A stretch of 64,000 nt of DNA from Nematopogon swammerdamellus. Lineage: Eukaryota; Arthropoda; Insecta; Lepidoptera; Adelidae. A program made the translations under genes and the position numbers. Where the stretch lies: assembly GCA_946902875.1 (NCBI GenBank), contig OX336351.1, positions 1-64,000 of the forward strand, in the 5' to 3' direction. Below the pieces are notes generated by a model. It worked only from the letters and a program-made list of their open reading frames with translations, was not told the origin of the DNA and did not search any database. Numbering within the stretch: the stretch's first letter is position 1; every line of letters begins with the position of its first letter. Below, piece by piece: positions 12,701 through 25,445 of the stretch.

Positions 12701-15700
12701 TCCTAATATCCTAATCCTAATATCCTAATAATCCTAATCCTAATATCCTAATAATCCTAATCCTAATAATCCTTCCTATCCTAATAATCCTTCCTATCCT
12801 AATATCCTAATAATCCTAATCCTAATAATCCTTCCTATCCTAATATCCTAATAATCCTAATCCTAATAATCCTTCCTATCCTAATATCCTAATAATCCTA
12901 ATCCTAATAATCCTTCCTATCCTAATAATCCTAATCCTAATAATCCTTCCTATCCTAATAATCCTAATCCTAATAATCCTTCCTATCCTAATATCCTAAT
13001 AATCCTAATAATCCTAATCCTAATAATCCTAATATCCTAATCCTAATATCCTAATAATCCTAATAATCCTAATCCTAATAATCCTAATATCCTAATCCTA
13101 ATATCCTAATAATCCTAATCCTAATATCCTAATAATCCTAATCCTAATAATCCTTCCTATCCTAATAATCCTTCCTATCCTAATATCCTAATAATCCTAA
13201 TCCTAATAATCCTTCCTATCCTAATATCCTAATAATCCTAATCCTAATAATCCTTCCTATCCTAATAATCCTAATCCTAATAATCCTTCCTATCCTAATA
13301 ATCCTAATCCTAATAATCCTAATATCCTAATCCTAATATCCTAATAATCCTAATCCTAATATCCTAATAATCCTAATCCTAATAATCCTTCCTATCCTAA
13401 TATCCTAATAATCCTAATCCTAATATCCTAATAATCCTAATCCTAATAATCCTTCCTATCCTAATATCCTAATAATCCTAATCCTAATATCCTAATAATC
13501 CTAATCCTAATAATCCTTCCTATCCTAATATCCTAATAATCCTAATCCTAATAATCCTTCCTATCCTAATATCCTAATAATCCTAATCCTAATAATCCTT
13601 CCTATCCTAATAATCCTAATCCTAATAATCCTTCCTATCCTAATAATCCTAATCCTAATAATCCTTCCTATCCTAATATCCTAATAATCCTAATAATCCT
13701 AATCCTAATAATCCTAATATCCTAATCCTAATATCCTAATAATCCTAATCCTAATAATCCTTCCTATCCTAATAATCCTAATCCTAATAATCCTTCCTAT
13801 CCTAATATCCTAATAATCCTAATAATCCTAATCCTAATAATCCTAATATCCTAATCCTAATATCCTAATAATCCTAATCCTAATAATCCTTCCTATCCTA
13901 ATAATCCTAATCCTAATAATCCTTCCTATCCTAATATCCTAATAATCCTAATAATCCTAATCCTAATAATCCTAATATCCTAATCCTAATATCCTAATAA
14001 TCCTAATCCTAATAATCCTTCCTATCCTAATAATCCTAATCCTAATAATCCTTCCTATCCTAATAATCCTAATCCTAATAATCCTTCCTATCCTAATATC
14101 CTAATAATCCTAATAATCCTAATCCTAATAATCCTAATATCCTAATAATCCTAATCCTAATAATCCTTCCTATCCTAATATCCTAATAATCCTAATCCTA
14201 ATAATCCTTCCTATCCTAATAATCCTAATCCTAATAATCCTTCCTATCCTAATATCCTAATAATCCTAATAATCCTAATCCTAATAATCCTAATATCCTA
14301 ATCCTAATATCCTAATAATCCTAATAATCCTAATCCTAATAATCCTAATATCCTAATCCTAATATCCTAATAATCCTAATCCTAATATCCTAATAATCCT
14401 AATCCTAATAATCCTTCCTATCCTAATATCCTAATAATCCTAATAATCCTAATCCTAATAATCCTTCCTATCCTAATATCCTAATAATCCTAATCCTAAT
14501 AATCCTTCCTATCCTAATATCCTAATAATCCTAATAATCCTAATCCTAATAATCCTAATAATCCTAATCCTAATATCCTAATAATCCTAATCCTAATAAT
14601 CCTTCCTATCCTAATATCCTAATAATCCTAATAATCCTAATCCTAATAATCCTTCCTATCCTAATATCCTAATAATCCTAATCCTAATAATCCTTCCTAT
14701 CCTAATATCCTAATAATCCTAATAATCCTAATCCTAATATCCTAATCCTAATATCCTAATAATCCTAATCCTAATAATCCTTCCTATCCTAATAATCCTA
14801 ATCCTAATAATCCTTCCTATCCTAATAATCCTAATCCTAATAATCCTTCCTATCCTAATATCCTAATAATCCTAATAATCCTAATCCTAATAATCCTAAT
14901 ATCCTAATCCTAATATCCTAAGAATCCTAATCCTAATAATTCTTCCTATCCTAATATCCTAATAATCCTAATCCTAATAATCCTAATATCCTAATCCTAA
15001 TATCCTAAGAATCCTAATCCTAATAATTCTTCCTATCCTAATATCCTAATAATCCTAATCCTAATAATCCTTCCTATCCTAATATCCTAATAATCCTAAT
15101 AATCCTAATCCTAATAATCCTAATATCCTAATCCTAATATCCTAATAATCCTAATCCTAATAATCCTTCCTATCCTAATAATCCTAATCCTAATAATCCT
15201 TCCTATCCTAATAATCCTAATCCTAATAATCCTTCCTATCCTAATATCCTAATAATCCTAATAATCCTAATCCTAATAATCCTAATATCCTAATCCTAAT
15301 ATCCTAATAATCCTAATCCTAATAATCCTTCCTATCCTAATAATCCTAATCCTAATAATCCTTCCTATCCTAATAATCCTAATCCTAATAATCCTTCCTA
15401 TCCTAATATCCTAATAATCCTAATAATCCTAATCCTAATAATCCTAATATCCTAATCCTAATATCCTAATAATCCTAATCCTAATAATCCTTCCTATCCT
15501 AATAATCCTAATCCTAATAATCCTTCCTATCCTAATATCCTAATAATCCTAATAATCCTAATCCTAATAATCCTAATATCCTAATCCTAATATCCTAAGA
15601 ATCCTAATCCTAATAATTCTTCCTATCCTAATATCCTAATAATCCTAATCCTAATAATCCTAATATCCTAATCCTAATATCCTAATAATCCTAATCCTAA

Positions 15701-18700
15701 TAATCCTTCCTATCCTAATATCCTAATAATCCTAATAATCCTAATCCTAATAATCCTAATATCCTAATCCTAATATCCTAATAATCCTAATCCTAATAAT
15801 CCTTCCTATCCTAATATCCTAATAATCCTAATAATCCTAATCCTAATAATCCTAATATCCTAATCCTAATATCCTAATAATCCTAATCCTAATAATCCTT
15901 CCTATCCTAATAATCCTAATCCTAATAATCCTTCCTATCCTAATAATCCTAATCCTAATAATCCTTCCTATCCTAATATCCTAATAATCCTAATAATCCT
16001 AATCCTAATAATCCTAATATCCTAATCCTAATATCCTAATAATCCTAATCCTAATAATCCTTCCTATCCTAATAATCCTAATCCTAATAATCCTTCCTAT
16101 CCTAATATCCTAATAATCCTAATAATCCTAATCCTAATAATCCTTCCTATCCTAATATCCTAATAATCCTAATCCTAATAATCCTTCCTATCCTAATATC
16201 CTAATAATCCTAATAATCCTAATCCTAATATCCTAATCCTAATATCCTAATAATCCTAATCCTAATAATCCTTCCTATCCTAATATCCTAATAATCCTAA
16301 TAATCCTAATCCTAATAATCCTAATATCCTAATCCTAATATCCTAAGAATCCTAATCCTAATAATTCTTCCTATCCTAATATCCTAATAATCCTAATCCT
16401 AATAATCCTAATATCCTAATCCTAATATCCTAATAATCCTAATCCTAATAATCCTTCCTATCCTAATATCCTAATAATCCTAATAATCCTAATCCTAATA
16501 ATCCTAATATCCTAATCCTAATATCCTAATAATCCTAATCCTAATAATCCTTCCTATCCTAATATCCTAATAATCCTAATAATCCTAATCCTAATAATCC
16601 TAATATCCTAATCCTAATATCCTAATAATCCTAATCCTAATAATCCTTCCTATCCTAATAATCCTAATCCTAATAATCCTTCCTATCCTAATAATCCTAA
16701 TCCTAATAATCCTTCCTATCCTAATATCCTAATAATCCTAATAATCCTAATCCTAATAATCCTAATATCCTAATCCTTCCTATCCTAATAATCCTAATCC
16801 TAATAATCCTTCCTATCCTAATATCCTAATAATCCTAATAATCCTAATCCTAATAATCCTAATATCCTAATCCTAATATCCTAATAATCCTAATCCTAAT
16901 AATCCTTCCTATCCTAATAATCCTAATCCTAATAATCCTTCCTATCCTAATAATCCTAATCCTAATAATCCTTCCTATCCTAATATCCTAATAATCCTAA
17001 TAATCCTAATCCTAATAATCCTAATATCCTAATCCTAATATCCTAATAATCCTAATCCTAATAATCCTTCCTATCCTAATAATCCTAATCCTAATAATCC
17101 TTCCTATCCTAATATCCTAATAATCCTAATAATCCTAATCCTAATAATCCTAATATCCTAATCCTAATAATCCTTCCTATCCTAATATCCTAATAATCCT
17201 AATAATCCTAATCCTAATATCCTAATCCTAATATCCTAATAATCCTAATCCTAATAATCCTTCCTATCCTAATATCCTAATAATCCTAATAATCCTAATC
17301 CTAATAATCCTAATATCCTAATCCTAATATCCTAAGAATCCTAATCCTAATAATTCTTCCTATCCTAATATCCTAATAATCCTAATCCTAATAATCCTAA
17401 TATCCTAATCCTAATATCCTAATCCTAATATCCTAAGAATCCTAATCCTAATAATTCTTCCTATCCTAATATCCTAATAATCCTAATCCTAATAATCCTT
17501 CCTATCCTAATATCCTAATAATCCTAATAATCCTAATCCTAATAATCCTAATATCCTAATCCTAATATCCTAATAATCCTAATCCTAATAATCCTTCCTA
17601 TCCTAATAATCCTAATCCTAATAATCCTTCCTATCCTAATAATCCTAATCCTAATAATCCTTCCTATCCTAATATCCTAATAATCCTAATAATCCTAATC
17701 CTAATAATCCTAATATCCTAATCCTAATATCCTAATAATCCTAATCCTAATAATCCTTCCTATCCTAATAATCCTAATCCTAATAATCCTTCCTATCCTA
17801 ATATCCTAATAATCCTAATAATCCTAATCCTAATAATCCTAATATCCTAATCCTAATATCCTAATAATCCTAATCCTAATAATCCTTCCTATCCTAATAA
17901 TCCTAATCCTAATAATCCTTCCTATCCTAATATCCTAATAATCCTAATAATCCTAATCCTAATAATCCTAATATCCTAATCCTAATATCCTAATAATCCT
18001 AATCCTAATAATCCTTCCTATCCTAATAATCCTAATCCTAATAATCCTTCCTATCCTAATATCCTAATAATCCTAATCCTAATAATCCTTCCTATCCTAA
18101 TAATCCTAATCCTAATAATCCTTCCTATCCTAATAATCCTAATCCTAATAATCCTTCCTATCCTAATAATCCTAATCCTAATAATCCTTCCTATCCTAAT
18201 ATCCTAATAATCCTAATAATCCTAATCCTAATATCCTAATAATCCTAATCCTAATAATCCTTCCTATCCTAATATCCTAATAATCCTAATAATCCTAATC
18301 CTAATAATCCTAATATCCTAATCCTAATATCCTAATAATCCTAATCCTAATAATCCTTCCTATCCTAATAATCCTAATCCTAATAATCCTTCCTATCCTA
18401 ATATCCTAATAATCCTAATCCTAATAATCCTTCCTATCCTAATAATCCTAATCCTAATAATCCTTCCTATCCTAATATCCTAATAATCCTAATCCTAATA
18501 ATCCTTCCTATCCTAATATCCTAATATCCTAATAATCCTAATCCTAATAATCCTAATCCTAATAATCCTTCCTATCCTAATATCCTAATATCCTAATAAT
18601 CCTAATCCTTATAATCCTAATATCCTAATCCTAATATCCTAATCCTAATAATCCTTCCTATCCTAATATCCTAATAATCCCAATATGCTATCCTAATCCT

Positions 18701-18730
18701 ATCCTAATAATCCTAATCCTAATAATCCTA
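9711..18730 (+). repeat. 9-kb TCCTAA-type satellite array
   Basis: This is built almost only from short units beginning TCC: TCCTAA (6), TCCTAATA (8), TCCTAATAA (9), and a TCCT+TCCTA (4+5) combination. The units recur in longer ordered blocks, so it is a higher-order array and not a pure microsatellite. On the minus strand it reads as TTAGG separated by A, TA, TAA and similar. A rare paired variant ('cctaagaatcc' followed about 20 bp later by 'aataattctt') occurs only between about 14.9 and 17.5 kb. The right edge breaks down into imperfect units and an A-rich tract near 18730. There is no coding potential. Confidence 0.97.
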
Positions 18731-19640
18731 AAAAAAAAAAAAGAAGAAGAAACCTCTCAAGCTGACAGGTTGTAAAAATTTTCCTCTCGCAATGAAATAC
18801 AATTAAAAGGCTACGAAGCAAAGAGATTCTACGAAGGCGTCCTGCCGGGCCTCCGCTTGACGCGGACTCATCAGCAACGGCGGCGAGAGGTCCCGCAGCA
18901 TGCGGGCGTTACCAGGCCGCAGCCCGGCATCACAACCACAACGTAGCCAGCGAGTGAACACAGCCTCTCAGCAAGCAGCAACGCAGGAAGATGACGGCGG
19001 ACAAGAGCGGTAACTGGTCGCAGTACTGGAGAAAGACGTTTAGGCGCAGGCCAGCCTAAGCAGCGCAGCCACCAAGTGCAGCCGGCGCGCCTGCAGAGCA
19101 CCTCGTCGTGCAGTACCGCGCCCTCTTCCCCTACACCGGCGGCGACACGGTGCCGCCATGTTCTCCGCTTCTTAAGACCAAGACCTGCATCTTCTTCCAC
19201 TCCTGCACGCCCACCATCCACGTCCAGCTCGCCTTCAAAAGAGGACGGCGGACCGTCGACACTACCCTCGCCACAACATCCACGACGGGGACGGTGTCCG
19301 GCACCGGCCGGCTTGGGGCCGTCGGGGTCCCGTACCCCACTTATAGCCCCCGCTGCCGGTGCCATAGTGCAACACCCTCGCGGCGCGCGCACGATGAACG
19401 AGTTCATTTAAAGTGCTGCGTGTCGTCGCTCTGCAGTAAGTGGATACGGAGCTCTCCGAGATGGGGGTGGTGGTGGCCTACGTGTCTAGTACCTATCGCT
19501 CGTAGCTTGCCTCGCGTCGTCCCAGAGAGCTCCGTAGCCACGGCCTGCACCCGCCGGCGTGCTTGGAGGTTTGTCTCCCGCCGCCGGCGGCGGGAGACTA
19601 TAGTAATACTAATAGTAAACGTAAAGTAATACTATAGTAA
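18731..19640. other. GC-rich stretch of unknown origin
   Basis: From about 18840 to 19600 the composition changes sharply to GC-rich between two AT-rich arrays. Open frames of 111-178 codons exist on both strands but overlap each other. They are rich in Pro/Ser/Arg/Ala and match no domain I know. A perfect 26-bp palindrome at 19573-19598 is followed by two direct copies of a 25-bp segment, near 19598 and 19631. It could be a captured host fragment or the 5' part of a transposon next to the element starting at 19641. Confidence 0.45.
19573..19598. repeat. Perfect 26-bp GC palindrome
   Basis: The left half gtctcccgccgcc is exactly the reverse complement of the right half ggcggcgggagac, with no spacer. 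It could form a cruciform or RNA hairpin. It sits between the GC-rich stretch and the AT-rich start of the duplicated element. Confidence 0.9.
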
Positions 19641-21255
19641 TACTAATAGTAAACGGACTTTCGAAGCGAGTGGTTACAAAATTGTTAGTTTTTGCAATTA
19701 GGCATAGGTATTTGTTTTCCTTTTAAGTGTTGCCTGTGGTGCCTAATTAGTACGTAGATACAATTGAATTATTGAATTATTGAGTTATTGAATTATTGAA
19801 TTATACGATTAATTCGAAAACTTGCAAATTCCAAATTATATCTTTTTTAAAGTTCTTTTTAGCACTACATACCTACAGACTTCTTTTAAGTTCTTCTTCT
19901 ATCCTACAATTATTTCCATATTTGCCTATTTTTTTTTTGTATTTGTTTATGTTTTAAAGGCTTAACTGTCGTGACTAACTGATCTATCAACGCACAGCCA
20001 AAACTACTAAGTATAGAAAGCTGAAATTAAAACATAGGTTTCTTCGAGAAGGTTTATATAGTCTTCCTGAACGCAGCTCAGCCTTCGGCCTCGTCCTCAG
20101 TTACTTACTTTCTACGAGAAAGTTTATGGTATTCCTGAACGTAGCTCGGCCTTCGGCCTCGCCCTTAATTACTGACTTTCTTAGTTAAGGTTTATCGTCT
20201 TCCTGAACGCAGCTCGGCCTTCGGCCTCGCCCTTTGTTGCGTACTTTCTTCAAGAAGGTTTATAGTTTTCCTGAACGAAGCTCGGCCTTCGGCCTCGCCC
20301 TCAGTTACTTACTTTCTACGAGAAAGTTTATAGTATTCCTGAACGTAACTCGGCCTTCGGCCTCGCCCTTAATTGCTTACTTTCTTAGTTAAGGTTTATC
20401 GTCTTCCTGAACCCAGCTCGGCCTTCGGCCTCGCCCTCGGTTACTTACCTTCTTCGAGAAGTTTTAAGGTCTTTCTGAACGCAGCTCGGCCTTCGGCCTC
20501 GCCCTTTGTTACTTACTTTCTTCGAGAAGGTTTATGGTCTTCCTGAACGCAGCTCGGCCTTCGGCCTCGCCCTTAATTACTTACTTTCTTAGTTAAGGTA
20601 TATCGTCTTCCTGAACGCAGCTCGGCCTTCGGCCTCGCCTTATGTTACTTACTTTCTTCAAGAAGGTTTATAGTCTTCCTGAACGCAGCTCGGCCTTCGG
20701 CCTCGCCCATAGATACTTACTGTCTTCGAGAAGGGTTATCGTCTTCGTGAACGCAGCTCGGCCTTCGGCCTCGCAATTTGTTACTTACTTTCTTCGAGAA
20801 AGTTTATGGTCTTCCGGAACGCAGCTCGGCCTTCGGCCTCGCCCTTTGTTACTTACTTTCTTCGAAATGGTTTACCTTCTTCCTGAACGCAGCTCGGCCT
20901 GCGGCCTCGCCCTTAATTACTTACTTTCTTAGAGATGGTTTATCGTCTTCCTGAATGCAGCTCGGCCTTCGGCCTCGCCCTTCGTTACTTAATTTCTTCG
21001 AGAAGGTTTAACCTCTTCCTGAACTCAGCTCGGCCTTTGGCCTCGCCCGTAATTACTTACTTTCTTAGTTAAGGTTTATCGTTTACCTTAACGCAGCTCA
21101 GTCTTCGGCCTCTCCCTTAGTTACTTTCATTGAGAAAGAATATCGTTAACGTGAACGCAACTCCGCCTTCGGACTCGCCTTTAGTTATTCACTTTCTTCG
21201 AGACGGTTTATCGTTTACCGGAACCCTGCCCGGCCGTCGGCCTCGACCTTAGTTA
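19641..21255 (+). mobile_element. Duplicated element copy A with 68-bp array
   Basis: About 400 bp of AT-rich lead (from 'agtaaacggactttcga') is followed by a tandem array with 68-bp spacing, about 17-18 units. Each unit carries 'gaacgcagctcggccttcgg' and a 'tttcttcgagaa'-like block. The lead and the array both recur at 28848-30525, in the same order and orientation. Relative to copy B, copy A lacks 22 bp between two 'ctttcga' repeats in the lead. Its right end also stops differently, running into 'ttataaaaggctg', so the 3' end is missing. I infer a non-autonomous Helitron-type element from copy B's terminus. Confidence 0.75.
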
Positions 21256-21860
21256 TTTATAAAAGGCTGTTTTAAAAATATTTTTTATTGAATATTTTAT
21301 TTTGTTCTTTTTCGAAGGTGAGGGTGGAAGGTGTCAGAGGGGTCGCATGTTGAAGGGTTCGAAAGGGTCGATGGGGAGGGGGGGGCGGGGGGGGGGAAGG
21401 GTTTTTAATCACGCCAAAGAAGTATAACTTGTAACGCGCGTACAGTACCCGCCAGTGAATGTAATAATGTGTAATAATGTGCTTTAGAAAGAGACGACGC
21501 TCTACAACCGGACTGTCTCTTTCAAAAGCTCCATGTACATTATTCACTGACGAGTGAGTACTGTACATATTAAGTACCTAGATACTTACACGCACCAATT
21601 TTTTTTATTTTTTTTTATTTTCAGTAAAGTAGACTATAATATTGTCACCAGCACCTAAATTCTATGCAAAATTTCAGCTCAATCGGTTAGACGAAACTGG
21701 TATATAATTGAGTTGCAATATTTGACGACTTCACGACTTGGAAGACATGAAGGTAACTATATAGAGCTGGTAGATAGAGTAACACTATGTACACTCGCTC
21801 GTTAACACAAGCCTCGGCTTGTTGTATCGAGTGAGAAGCGTAGCTAAACTGAACACTGCT
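21256..21860. other. Spacer without recognised gene
   Basis: Contains a G-rich run near 21373-21401 and two adjacent 'gtaataatgt' repeats near 21460-21480. No domain or exon is apparent. The end of this stretch ('aacactgct', 21852-21860) appears to be the left copy of the target-site duplication of the LINE that follows. Confidence 0.45.
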
Positions 21861-23358
21861 ACGGTTTTCTTTCCCAATTATCAACAACTACAAACTTACT
21901 TTGCTATGCTACTACTCTATTCCAGGCGGTTGATAGTGGCCAGCAGGTAGACGTTATTTATACAGACTTCAGCAAAGCATTCGATAAGGTAAATCATAAT
22001 ATATTAATCAACAAATTAAGTACTTTTGGAATCCACGGTTCATTATTATTATGGTTTCGATCATACCTTGATGGTCGTGTACAAAGAGTTGTGTTCGACG
22101 GCTATGAGTCCCGTTGGTTCGATGTGCCATCTGGAGTTCCACAAGGCTCTCATCTGGGCCCTATTCTGTACCTTGTCTACATAAATGATCTGTGTGATGT
22201 CGTTATGGATTCCAACATTTTACTTTTTGCGGATGACTGTAAGTTTTCCAAGGTAGTAAAATCCACAAATGATTCCCTGCTACTTCAAAACGATATAGAC
22301 CGTGTTTCGAAATGGTGTCTTGACAATAAAATGTTTTTAAATTGTAAGAAGTGCTTACAAATATCATTTACCCGTAAACGGCTACCTTTACCCACACAGT
22401 ACTCCATCGACGGTACTATACTCCAAAGGGTGAATACCGTTCGCGACCTAGGCGTAATTTTTGATTCCAAACTTACTTTCACGGCACACCTCGATTCCAT
22501 CACTAAACGTTCCCTAAAAATGTTAGGTTTTATTAAACGTAGTTGCAAACATTTCAAAAACAGTAAACCTAAAATCATCCTATACAATTCTCTTGTCCGT
22601 AGTGTTTTAGAGTATGCTAGTCCTGTTTGGAGTCCTCACTATCAAGTCCATGTGCAACGTATCGAGCGGGTTCAGAAACGTTTTCTGTATTACCTATCGT
22701 TTACAGACAATCGTGCTCGGTCGCTGCCTCATTATAGTGATAAACTAGTCTTCTACAAGGTTCGCTCGCTTGAACTTAGGAGACTTACATCCGACACAAC
22801 TATTTTATTCAAAATTCTAAATAATTTAATAAACTGTCCATTTCTATTAGAAAATATTTGTTTTAAAGTTCCAAGGGCTAGCGCTAGACTGTCCAATTTC
22901 ATTCCTCTTATAGTTAAAAAACATAAAACGAACCTAGGAAAATTTTCGCCCCTCTCTCGTATTTGCCGCAACTACAATGTTATTTACCGTGCCCATTCAC
23001 TTGACCTCACATCATTTGCTTCGCTACATTCTTTCAAAAATTATCTCCGAAAATGTATCTAAAGTGCTTTTTGTTTTATTTTCATTTTAATTTTTTTTTT
23101 TTATGAACATAAGAGTAACTTAGTTGCTCGTATGTTAGTTACTGTAATTGTGTATATGTTGTTTAAAATTAGATTTTTTGTTCTTTTATTAGTTTTAGCT
23201 TAAGTTTTTAATTTTAGCTTACTTAGTATCTTAATTTGTGCATGTTGTGTTTAGCCTTAAGCACAGATAGTTCTATCCATGTAATATATATTTTTAAGAT
23301 TTGTATGTACAGAATGATTCTGTGTGGTTAAACCTAATAAAAAAAAAAAAAAAAAAAA
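21861..23358 (+). mobile_element. 5'-truncated LINE with poly(A) tail
   Basis: The ORF2 fragment is followed by about 270 bp of 3' UTR and a poly(A) run (about 23339-23360). The 9-bp 'aacactgct' precedes it at 21852-21860 and follows the tail at about 23359-23367. That is the pattern expected from target-primed reverse transcription with a target-site duplication. The endonuclease and N-terminal RT are absent, so the insertion was 5'-truncated. The exact left border is uncertain because the first 50 bp after the putative duplication are not clearly LINE. Confidence 0.8.
21911..23062 (+). pseudogene. LINE ORF2 C-terminal fragment (reverse transcriptase)
   Basis: A single open frame from about 21911 to a stop at 23062 covers the second half of a non-LTR reverse transcriptase. 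Upstream of any ATG it already reads DVIYTDFSKAFDKVNH, RT block A with a catalytic Asp. It is followed by SGVPQGSHLGP, the FADD catalytic box at about 22220-22235, and the thumb region. The C-terminal part has the usual LRRL...FKNYLRK ending. There is no endonuclease. It is dead on arrival through 5' truncation but otherwise not visibly frameshifted, so it is fairly young. It belongs to the Jockey/CR1 group in the broad sense; I cannot place the clade. Confidence 0.88.
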
Positions 23359-23360
23359 AA

Positions 23361-23540
23361 CACTGCTATTCAACAAACTCAACTCTCTCTTCTTTTAGGT
23401 GGATTGTCCCAATATTGGAGCAAGTGGTCCCTAAATGCCCACACTTTGTAACAATATTGGCAACAACTGGCTGGCAAGGAAGCTGGTAAATAGATGGCGG
23501 CGCCGGCGTGGCGTGGTGGCGCGTGCGTGGCCATGCCGCG

Positions 23541-23579
<39 letters not shown>

Positions 23580-25052
23580 CAGAACCTGTAGCTCTTCCGC
23601 TCGCTTCGCCTTAGCTTTAGCGTAGTAATAAATTATAGAGAATCCCTCAACTTAGCCACAAGTGACAACGAATGTCGAAGATGCGTCACAGCAATGTGAC
23701 AGCACACACACACACACAGCGCAACAGCACCGAGTGTACCCGCGCGCCGCGCCGCGCCGTGCGTATGTACGACTAAGTATATGTATACAGGTTGTTTCAG
23801 GATAGGCTTGAGAAACTTCAGTAATAGAAAATATTAGAAGAAAAAAATGCTTATCACTGAAATCGAAATTCTGTACTTTTTTTTTCATAAATTTTTTTTA
23901 ATAAAACCTCAATGGACAGTGAGTACTTAGGTACGGAGATTCCAGTCGCCTTATTTAACCGACTTAAAAAAAAGGAGGTTATCAATTCGACCGACACTAT
24001 GTGTCGGACACGGATATCGTACTAATGTTATAAACGCGAAAGTTTGTGAGGATGGATGGATGTATGGATCTTTGTTCCTTTTTCACGCAATAACTACTGA
24101 ACGGATTTAAATGAGACTTTACAGGACTATAGCTATACATGAGAATATTTTTTTTTTACTGCTACAAAACTGGGTGGCTCTGCCCGAGGTCGAAGCCTCA
24201 GGCGCAGCCAATTCCTACATGCAGTTCAATTCTATCTGTTAAGCATTAGTCATTTTATTTTTATCTAATATAGGCGGACGTTATAAACGATTTTTACTAA
24301 AAAGAACCATAAAATTACCGAATCTGGAAACAAGTTTCAGAGCTTTTCCTTTTAAAATATGAACCCCTTTCGAACCCTGAAGTTACGAAACCCTATCCCG
24401 AAATACCATGTAACTTTTTTCCCACTTATATAAATTTTTCTGGTTTGGATTAACGTTACTTAAATCAACTTAGAATTTCTTAAGAAGATTTAATGTCAGA
24501 TTTCTGTAGGAATTTAGTGTAGGTAAATACCGCTATAGTCTTTGGAATTATTATACAAATGCATGATAATGTTAATAAGTATATATACTTATATACGGGA
24601 TTAGGAATAGGTTAGTTTATTATTTAAGAATAGGCTTATTTACAATAAGTACTAAGAATGGGTTAACGTATACAAGTTTGAGAATTGATTAATTATCTAT
24701 CACTGTCATAGAATAGGTATTGTTTTTCTTTTCTTTTTTCTTCGTATGTATGTGTAGATTTTGGTTACATAGTTCATTAATTTAAAAATAAATTATTTCA
24801 TTCATTACTACGTAGCATAGCATACATCCATGTGTGGACACTTTGCTCGTTTATGTGTTCTATTAGTTACTGTTTTTACTGTACTTGTTTGTTTTCCCAA
24901 ATAATAAATAAAAAAATAAATAAAAAAAACTATATGTGTATAAAATATATACGGGTATATCGGTTATGTATGGCGCTATGTATGTGTGAGGGTGTGTGTG
25001 TGTGTGTGAGAGAGAGGGTGTGTGTGAGAGGGTGTGTGTGTGTGTGAGGGTG
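23361..25052. other. Non-genic DNA with repeat fragments and (GT)n runs
   Basis: A (GT)n microsatellite lies at about 23541-23575. A 'aaggaggttatcaattcga' dispersed fragment lies near 23972. At about 24015-24320 a segment begins with 'ctaatgttataaacgcgaaag' and continues 'tttgtgaggatggatggatg', wording I associate with ends of Helitron-like elements in Lepidoptera. From about 24990 to 25052 there is an impure GT/GA microsatellite. No exon is recognised. Confidence 0.5.
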
Positions 25053-25337
25053 TGTTTGTTTTAAGTATTATCCGAGGACGTGCACCTGAATACACAAGGC
25101 ACATACGAGGACATTTTCAAACCGAGGACTTTTTCCTGGGTCCTCGGATTGAATGGTCACCATTGTCGTATTCTCCGTGCGATTCTGAACCTTTCTGTCT
25201 AAGAAATACGGAAATCGGAAACGGTCCTCGATTTGGTCGCTATAATTTTAGTCAGAGTGTGAAAATTTGTGACCACCAGGGCGGCGCCACCGTCGTATTT
25301 TACACACTTCGATTTACACTCAAGTCCACTTTCTTAA

Positions 25338-25386
25338 CCAATCCGAGGACCCATGTGTGAAGTTCACACATGGGTCCTCGGTTTGG
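25338..25386. repeat. 49-bp near-perfect palindrome
   Basis: The core 25343-25381 is a perfect inverted repeat with a 1-nt centre. The left arm starts ccgaggacccatgtgtgaa, and both arms carry the GGTCCTCG motif. With one mismatch the pairing extends to 25338-25386. It could form a strong hairpin and lies inside the transposon just before the nested SINE. Confidence 0.9.
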
Positions 25387-25445
25387 ACACGTTTTGCTGA
25401 GTGTGTATTGTTTTTTTTTTCTAAACAAATTTTCAAAAATTCAAA

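Noticed and set aside
18871..19629. Overlapping GC-rich open frames of 111-178 codons
   Set aside because: Frames on both strands overlap, composition is Pro/Arg/Ser/Ala-biased, and no domain or splice context supports a protein.
20642..20932. 96-codon and 102-codon repeated frames over the 68-bp arrays (here and at 29909-30335)
   Set aside because: They are translations of the 68-bp array (repeated NAARPSAS and LPERSSAFGLA segments) with no independent coding support.
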